Assembly (NCBI RefSeq): GCF_001270495.1
Contig: NZ_LGUR01000002.1
Span: 188,633 to 252,632 of the forward strand
DNA length: 64,000 bases
Direction: 5' to 3'
Origin: Streptomyces viridochromogenes
Lineage (GTDB): Bacteria; Actinomycetota; Actinomycetes; Streptomycetales; Streptomycetaceae
Made by a program: the position numbers and the translations under genes
The notes under the pieces: model-generated
Databases searched by the model: none
Seen by the model: the letters and a program-made list of their open reading frames with translations, nothing else
Told to the model about the DNA's origin: nothing
Shown: piece after piece, positions 62,932 to 64,000 of the stretch
Layout of the letters: each line of letters opens with the position of its first letter
Numbering within the stretch: position 1 is the first letter of the stretch

Positions 62932-64000
62932 CTACTCGGCTCCTTGTTCGGCGGGGATCGGTCCCTGTTCGGCGGGGGTGGGTCCCTGGGCCATCCCCGC
63001 CGTCCACTTCTCCTCGATCCGGCCGGCCTTCCACACCAGCAGGGCGATCGCCCAGGTGGCGAAGAACAGTCCGACGACGACGTATCCGATGATGTTGAGG
63101 TCGAGCCCGGAGACCCAATCCCAGAAGGCGCCGTGCAGGTGCGCCTTCTCGGCGATCAGGCCCAGCAGTTCGACCGTGCCGATGATGAGGGCGACGGCGA
63201 CGGACAGGCCGGTGACGGTGAGGTTGTAGTAGACCTTGCGGACCGGCTTGGAGAAGGCCCAGCCGTAGGCGAAGTTCATGAACGAGCCGTCGATGGTGTC
63301 CAGCAGCGCCATGCCGGCAGCGAACAGGACCGGCAGGCAGAGGATCGCGTACCAGGGCAGGCCGGAGGCTGCGCCCGAGCCGGCGAGGACCAGCAGGGCG
63401 ATCTCCGTGGCCGTGTCGAAGCCGAGACCGAACAGCATGCCCAGGGGGTACATCTGCCAGGGCCTGGTGATCGACTTCATGACGCGGCCGAGGAGGCGGT
63501 TCATGAAGCCGCGGTTGTCGAGTTGTTCCTCCAGGGCGGCCTCGTCGAAGTGGCCGGAGCGCATCTGCCGGAACACCTTCCAGATACCGGCCATGATCAC
63601 CAGGTTGATGATCGCGATGAGGTAGAGGAAGGCCCCGGAGACGGTGGTGCCGATCCAGCCGGTGATGTCGTGCAGTCGCGAGCCGTCGTTCGCGACCGGA
63701 CCGGACAGCGCCTTCACGCCCAGGGAGAGCAGGAGGGCGAGGACGAAGACGATGGTCGAGTGGCCGAGGGAGAACCAGAAGCCGACCGAGAGCGGCCGCT
63801 GTCCCTCGCTCATCAGCTTGCGGGTGGTGTTGTCGATGGCCGCGATGTGGTCGGCGTCGAAGGCGTGCCGCATGCCCAGCGTGTACGCGGTGATGCCGAT
63901 ACCGATGCCGAACGACCTCTCGCCCAGGCTGTAGTGGTGCGGGGCCACGATCGCGACCAGCGTGAACCAGCCGATGACGTGCAGCGCCAGGATGAACGCG
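62932..64000 (-). CDS. HoxN/HupN/NixA family nickel/cobalt permease (cut by right edge)
   Basis: The frame is open to the window's right edge. Upstream of GTG 63948 it continues AFILALHVIGWFTLVAIVAP, the first membrane helix of the NiCoT family, so the start is outside the window. The signature RHAFDADHIAAIDN (HX4DH) follows in the next helix, then LGHSTIVFVLALLL, and LGFDTATEIALLVLAG near the middle; about eight helices in total. The acidic/Ala tail ends PIPAEQGAE. Location next to cob genes suggests cobalt for cobalamin. Convergent with cobIJ, 11 bp apart. Confidence 0.9.
   Translation of the reverse strand, partial: AFILALHVIGWFTLVAIVAPHHYSLGERSFGIGIGITAYTLGMRHAFDADHIAAIDNTTRKLMSEGQRPLSVGFWFSLGHSTIVFVLALLLSLGVKALSGPVANDGSRLHDITGWIGTTVSGAFLYLIAIINLVIMAGIWKVFRQMRSGHFDEAALEEQLDNRGFMNRLLGRVMKSITRPWQMYPLGMLFGLGFDTATEIALLVLAGSGAASGLPWYAILCLPVLFAAGMALLDTIDGSFMNFAYGWAFSKPVRKVYYNLTVTGLSVAVALIIGTVELLGLIAEKAHLHGAFWDWVSGLDLNIIGYVVVGLFFATWAIALLVWKAGRIEEKWTAGMAQGPTPAEQGPIPAEQGAE

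Overview
The window is chromosomal DNA of a high-GC actinomycete, almost certainly Streptomyces. Coding frames have strongly G/C third positions and GTG starts are common. Genes stop-start couple through ATGA/GTGA overlaps. Families typical of Streptomyces are present: DUF3040, DUF418, DUF1062, LCP, CNNM/CorC pairs, Pmt, a Tap-like peptidase and a fused CobIJ. I saw no tRNA, rRNA, CRISPR array, phage gene or intact insertion sequence. Both ends cut a gene: an AI-2E-type permease on the left and a HoxN/NixA-type Ni/Co permease on the right.

Layout. 0-18 kb: single-gene units, namely a carboxylate-amine ligase, an SDR, a secreted Tap-like peptidase, a secreted beta-rich protein, a TOPRIM protein, two TetR regulators (one with a clear twin operator shared with a divergent FAD monooxygenase), a membrane spermidine-synthase-like protein, an ArsR/serine-hydrolase operon and a DHA2 MFS pump. 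18-27 kb: an Orn/Lys/Arg decarboxylase, a second serine hydrolase, and two paralogous KhtT/KhtU K+(or Na+)/H+ antiporter modules flanking gene debris (a histidine-kinase head, an alpha/beta-hydrolase tail and a membrane-protein tail). 27-34 kb: two paralogous long+short CNNM/CBS transporter pairs on either side of an acyltransferase. 34-38.5 kb: a TerB-like gene, an LCP phosphotransferase, a BlaI/M56-peptidase pair and a lone TatA. Near-identical TCTACA-N4-TGTAGA palindromes sit before terB and between blaI and tatA, suggesting a local BlaI-type regulon.

39.3-52 kb is the standout region: four co-directional, tightly coupled genes for a fungal-style fully reducing, C-methylating PKS (KS-AT-DH-MT-ER-KR-ACP), an aldehyde dehydrogenase-cytochrome P450 fusion, a stand-alone ACP and a fatty-acyl-AMP ligase. 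No thioesterase is present. The simplest reading is that the FAAL loads a fatty acid on the ACP, the PKS extends and methylates it, and the ALDH-P450 protein performs release or terminal oxidation. I do not recognise this exact cluster.

52-64 kb: a Pmt mannosyltransferase, an NCS1-like permease with a C-terminal Cys-rich zinc-binding-like tail, then corrin-ring genes. cobN lies on the minus strand behind a cobalamin riboswitch; cobG-cobH-cobIJ are divergent on the plus strand; the Ni/Co permease ends the window.
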